Assembly (NCBI RefSeq): GCF_020829685.1
Contig: NZ_JAIVFR010000160.1
Location: 1-9,867, forward strand
Length of the DNA: 9,867 nucleotides
Source of the DNA: Nostoc sp. CHAB 5715
GTDB taxonomy: Bacteria > Cyanobacteriota > Cyanobacteriia > Cyanobacteriales > Nostocaceae
Reading direction: 5' to 3'
Positions 7,402 to 9,867 of this stretch are shown piece after piece. Position numbers and translations under genes: made by a program. Position 1 is the first letter of the stretch. Each line of letters starts with the position of its first letter. The notes under the pieces were generated by a model. The model made no database searches. It saw only the letters and a list, made by a program, of their open reading frames with translations, and was not told where the DNA came from.

Positions 7402-8640
7402 TTAGAAGAATCCTCGTTGCGGCAATGGTGTACCGTTGATCTCGTAGTCCCCGATCGCACGAGCCTTAAAATGATTTGGATTGTGTGAGGATAAGGTACG
7501 GGCGTTGCGCCAATGACGATCAAAGTTGGAGCTTTTCTTTGTTGTGGAAGCCCCACCCACTTCAAACAGCAAGGTGGCCGAACGTAGTGCTAGGTCATCG
7601 ACAATCAATTTGGCTTTGGATGCACTCAGAGAAGTTGCCAGTGCCGCAGCCGTCTGTGCCTCTTCACCCTGAGCTTGGGCAGCAGGGAGGCGATCGAGAC
7701 CATCAGCTGCTGCTAAAACAATTGCTTCGGCAGCAAAGGCATTGGCGGCAATCTGCCCGACAGTCTGCTGTAAAATTGGGTCTTCTGAGGCTTGCTCGGA
7801 TACAGCATGGTAGAAAGTCCGGGGTCTGTTACGGATGAGGGCTGTAGCATCACGCAGAACGCTGCGAATAATACCAGCGTTGATGGCAGTCAGGAATAAT
7901 TGTGGGACGATATTGTAGGGCAGGTCGTCTTTGTCTGTGTCTGTCTCAAAAATTACTTCTTCAGCCTCTACACGGACATTCGTGAAGGTAGTCGTTCCCG
8001 TACCTGTGAGTCTTTGTCCGAAGCCGTCCCAGTCGTCCACCAGTTCAAGACCCTCGCGGTTAGTAGGAATGAGTATATACGCTGTAGAGCCATCTGGTGC
8101 TAACACACGCACAAAAATCCAGTCTGCGTAAAGGCTGCCAGTGCTGTAATATTTCGTTCCATTCAGACGATAACCGTCACCATCGGGTGTTAATTTTGTA
8201 TTCACGACTTGGCGACCACCTGATCGCTTGGCTTCTAGTTCAGTCGAAGCGAGTCCAATAATCGCGCCATCGACGACAGCTTTGAGCCATCGCTGATTCC
8301 TTTGGGTACGCTCAGAACGCAAAATTCGCTCTGTTACAGAGAAATGATTCCGCACAATGTGAGCAACATTTGGATCAGCATCCCCCAGCCGAATCACGAC
8401 CTCGAATAGTTCGCGTGCGCTGCTACCACCACCACCTTCGGCAACGGGGATTCGCAATGCGCCCAACCTGGAACGCCGGATCAATTCAACCACATTATAA
8501 GGAAGGATGCGATCGCGATCGCGCTCACTTGCTCCCAGTGCAATAAAATCAAAAAGCTGCTGGAGTTCCGGCGAGTTTGCTCTTACAGGAGCCGAAAACT
8601 GAATTGTCGTATCTGCAAGTTTCTCTGGACTCTTAATCAT
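7402..8640 (-). CDS. Acyl-CoA-dehydrogenase-fold flavin monooxygenase, SfnB/DszC type (sulfur acquisition)
   Basis: The ATG is at 8638-8640 with GGAG 10 nt upstream. At 412 residues it has the usual family length. The N-terminal helical domain has RSRLGALRIPVAEGG (56-70). The middle beta domain has ASTELEAKRSGG (131-142), LNGTKYYSTGSLYADW (159-174) and WDGFGQRLTGTGTT (204-217). The C-terminal helical domain has FEVGGAS (359-365) and DRHWRNARTLSSHNP (374-388). That last motif marks the DszC/SfnB branch, which uses reduced flavin and O2 to oxygenate sulfur compounds rather than dehydrogenating acyl-CoA. A cytoplasmic role in using sulfones, sulfonates or related thioethers under sulfate limitation is likely; the substrate is not readable. 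Remnants of two LLM monooxygenases flank it. Its GC content looks higher than that of the NACHT gene. Confidence 0.85.
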   Translation of the reverse strand: MIKSPEKLADTTIQFSAPVRANSPELQQLFDFIALGASERDRDRILPYNVVELIRRSRLGALRIPVAEGGGGSSARELFEVVIRLGDADPNVAHIVRNHFSVTERILRSERTQRNQRWLKAVVDGAIIGLASTELEAKRSGGRQVVNTKLTPDGDGYRLNGTKYYSTGSLYADWIFVRVLAPDGSTAYILIPTNREGLELVDDWDGFGQRLTGTGTTTFTNVRVEAEEVIFETDTDKDDLPYNIVPQLFLTAINAGIIRSVLRDATALIRNRPRTFYHAVSEQASEDPILQQTVGQIAANAFAAEAIVLAAADGLDRLPAAQAQGEEAQTAAALATSLSASKAKLIVDDLALRSATLLFEVGGASTTKKSSNFDRHWRNARTLSSHNPNHFKARAIGDYEINGTPLPQRGFF

Positions 8641-8646
8641 TAGTTT

Positions 8647-8820
8647 CTATCTCCGAATATCCTGTGGAAAATCTATGTTGGTGAGTGGTGAGGCAATTGC
8701 TATTTCTGGGTGACGCGACTTTGGCACTACAAAGTTGAAGAATGTTTCCAGCCTTGAGGCGATTACATCTGGTAACATATTCAAGCCACCGACTGCACTC
8801 GACAAAAACCATTCCTCTGT
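8647..8820 (-). pseudogene. C-terminal stub of an LLM flavin monooxygenase, NtaA/SnaA/DszA type
   Basis: On the - strand, from about 8820 down to TAG at 8647-8649, the frame reads TEEWFLSSAVGGLNMLPDV, then LETFFNFVVPKSRHPEIA. This fits the C-terminal pattern of NtaA/DszA-type monooxygenases (E-W-F, x2-4, G/A-x-D/G-G-F/L-N, x2, P, later LxxFxxxVVP). Upstream the match stops and an in-frame stop lies at 8845-8847, so the catalytic part is gone. The stub ends only 6 nt before the ATG of the SfnB-like gene, as a genuine operon neighbour would, which supports co-transcription in the ancestor. The stub has no start of its own, and the stretch was recognised by eye from the family pattern. Confidence 0.55.
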
Positions 8821-8847
8821 AAGGGTTTTAGATGTATTTAAGTTTTA

Positions 8848-9154
8848 TAAAGCACTTAAAATCTACCAAATTACCGTAGTTTGATACTCCCAAATTTTAC
8901 CCAAGTTGTCAATCTGTTTTAACGTCTTTTTGCAGGAAAGACTCAAAGTGAAAGCGGAACAGCGTCTACAGAGTAAGTCCAAGGAAAACGCCAGTCGCCT
9001 ACGCCTGCCTAATTTGTGAACTTCTTCAAGGACAATTTTTATCCTACTCAAAGGGGTTTAAAATCCCATCTACAACAGGTGTTTGTGTTTGGCTAACAGT
9101 CCCCCTTACAAAACGTAACTGTTTAATCATATCTGCAAAAAGATTTAGATAAGA
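8848..9154. other. Intergenic stretch between the methyltransferase and the monooxygenase stub
   Basis: No gene is supported. An open frame on the - strand at 8863-9051 gives an Arg/Cys-rich, low-quality peptide (GRRRRLAFSLDLLCRRC) typical of translated non-coding repeat DNA. The section around 8950-9010 has the look of dispersed Nostoc-type repeat sequence, judged from general familiarity only. Confidence 0.45.
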
Positions 9155-9766
9155 TTACAATAGGTGGGCTACGTATAAAGTAGTTAAGTAACCTTTAGTA
9201 ATTTGACCATTGAACTTGGTATTAATTAATTCAGCGATCGCATGGAAAAAACGAGCTTTTGTAATGCGATCTAAATTTAGATGACCGGAGTAAGTATTTA
9301 AGAGGTTGAGATAACTTGCACTGTTGTATGTTGCATCCCATCGATAAGAGCGATAGACTACTTCACCAAACAAACCTATTTGCTGAATCTCGTCTGTTTT
9401 ACTAGAGACTTCATGCTCACGAGGGAGAGGCTTGTCATCCTTAACTAACTCAGGAGCTAAACGGCGATATAGCTCCTGTACCTCCTCAAAAAAGCCATTA
9501 CTAGCATCACTATGTACGTGTTCATTCCAAAATAGCGCGATCGCTCCTTCAGATGTGAGGGCAAGAGCCGTTTTTTTGTAAGCAATACTTGGGTCAAGCC
9601 AATGAAAAGCAGTTGCCGAAATCACTAAATCAAAAGCATTTTCTTGGGTCACCCAATCCTCAAAAGCGATGTTACGCACTTCTACTTGCGGATAAGCAGC
9701 CAGATTTTTTTGGGCAACCGTAGCAAGATTCTCACCCAACTCAATGCAGAGTATACGATAACCCCG
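9155..9766 (-). CDS. Class I SAM-dependent methyltransferase, N-terminus missing at contig junction
   Basis: The frame can be followed from TAA at 9155-9157 up to RGYRILCIELGENLATVA at about 9766. An ATG at 9737-9739 lies inside the fold (the MGENLA reading, strand beta-2) and is not a plausible start. Visible parts are the acidic end of beta-2 (CIELGE, the SAM-ribose-binding position), VEVRNIAFEDW (motif II region), FDLVISATAFHWLDPS (motif III region) and EGAIALFWNEH. The Gly-rich motif I that should precede RGYRI is absent because the sequence turns GC-rich and unrelated near 9766. The AFHW-D signature is common in Methyltransf_11/25 small-molecule methyltransferases. The substrate is unknown. 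It reads toward the sulfur-gene remnants but is separated from them by ~310 bp of repeat-like DNA. Confidence 0.75.
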   Translation of the reverse strand, partial: RGYRILCIELGENLATVAQKNLAAYPQVEVRNIAFEDWVTQENAFDLVISATAFHWLDPSIAYKKTALALTSEGAIALFWNEHVHSDASNGFFEEVQELYRRLAPELVKDDKPLPREHEVSSKTDEIQQIGLFGEVVYRSYRWDATYNSASYLNLLNTYSGHLNLDRITKARFFHAIAELINTKFNGQITKGYLTTLYVAHLL

Positions 9767-9867
9767 GCGGTCAGGCGTTCGAGCTTGTTCTCGCGGGTCA
9801 GGAACTGGTCCTTGGTGAAGGCCATGACGTTGTCCATCATGTTCACGGCCAGGACAGCCTCGCGGAG
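9766..9867 (-). other. GC-rich fragment of an unrelated coding sequence (probable contig chimera)
   Basis: The last 102 bases are about 62% G+C by hand count, well above the rest of the window. On the - strand, in a frame different from the methyltransferase, 34 codons are open, including NMMDNVMAFTKDQFLTREN, and 32 of 34 third positions are G or C. That is the codon signature of a high-GC bacterium and not of this cyanobacterium. I do not recognise the protein. Misassembly or contamination at the contig end is the likeliest cause; a genuine recombination junction is possible. Confidence 0.7.

Noticed and set aside
7476..7838. 120-codon open frame on the + strand
   Set aside because: It is antisense to the conserved C-terminal domain of the SfnB/DszC-type gene, which is clearly the real coding frame.
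8863..9051. 62-codon open frame on the - strand
   Set aside because: The Arg/Cys-rich peptide resembles translated non-coding repeat DNA and has no start signal or domain.

Overview
The window reads as cyanobacterial DNA, most likely from a filamentous Nostocales-type genome. It is AT-rich overall. It carries the HIP1 octamer GCGATCGC at least seven times (4810, 5669, 6355, 8509 and 8515 overlapping, 9234, 9537). Its intergenic DNA is full of short palindromic repeats of the kind scattered through Nostoc-like genomes. It looks like an accessory region with much decay. The last ~100 bp look like DNA from a different, GC-rich organism, so the contig end should be treated as possibly chimeric.

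Left part, + strand (1-6149). A large NACHT-type STAND NTPase enters from the left edge. It has a P-loop module followed by a long glycine-zipper membrane region and a conserved C-terminal module, and it contains a near-perfect in-frame 78-bp duplication. Next is a membrane-anchored family 2 glycosyltransferase whose last ~80 residues lie in the -1 frame, with the heptamer T TTT TTA exactly where the shift is needed. Then comes a membrane-anchored TPR plus periplasmic-binding-protein gene. Its stop overlaps a short Ser/Thr/Pro linker plus SH3 ORF, also in the -1 frame, so these two probably form one split protein.

Middle (6150-7400). There is no intact gene here. It holds a G/C-run palindromic repeat (6550-6637), an ~85-codon remnant of a luciferase-like flavin monooxygenase on the - strand, a palindromic repeat abutting that remnant (6997-7071), and a three-level nested inverted repeat (7135-7393).

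Right part, - strand (7402-9867). An intact acyl-CoA-dehydrogenase-fold monooxygenase of the SfnB/DszC type is preceded by the C-terminal stub of a second luciferase-like monooxygenase (NtaA/DszA type). With the remnant at 6706-6960, this looks like a former organosulfur-acquisition operon of which only the middle gene survives. A SAM-dependent methyltransferase follows; it loses its N-terminus, including the SAM-binding motif I, at the GC-rich junction near 9766.

The genes do not form one obvious pathway. The clearest themes are a membrane STAND NTPase of the conflict-system type at the left edge, two consecutive -1 frame breaks, and a sulfur operon eroded at both ends beside a cluster of repeats.
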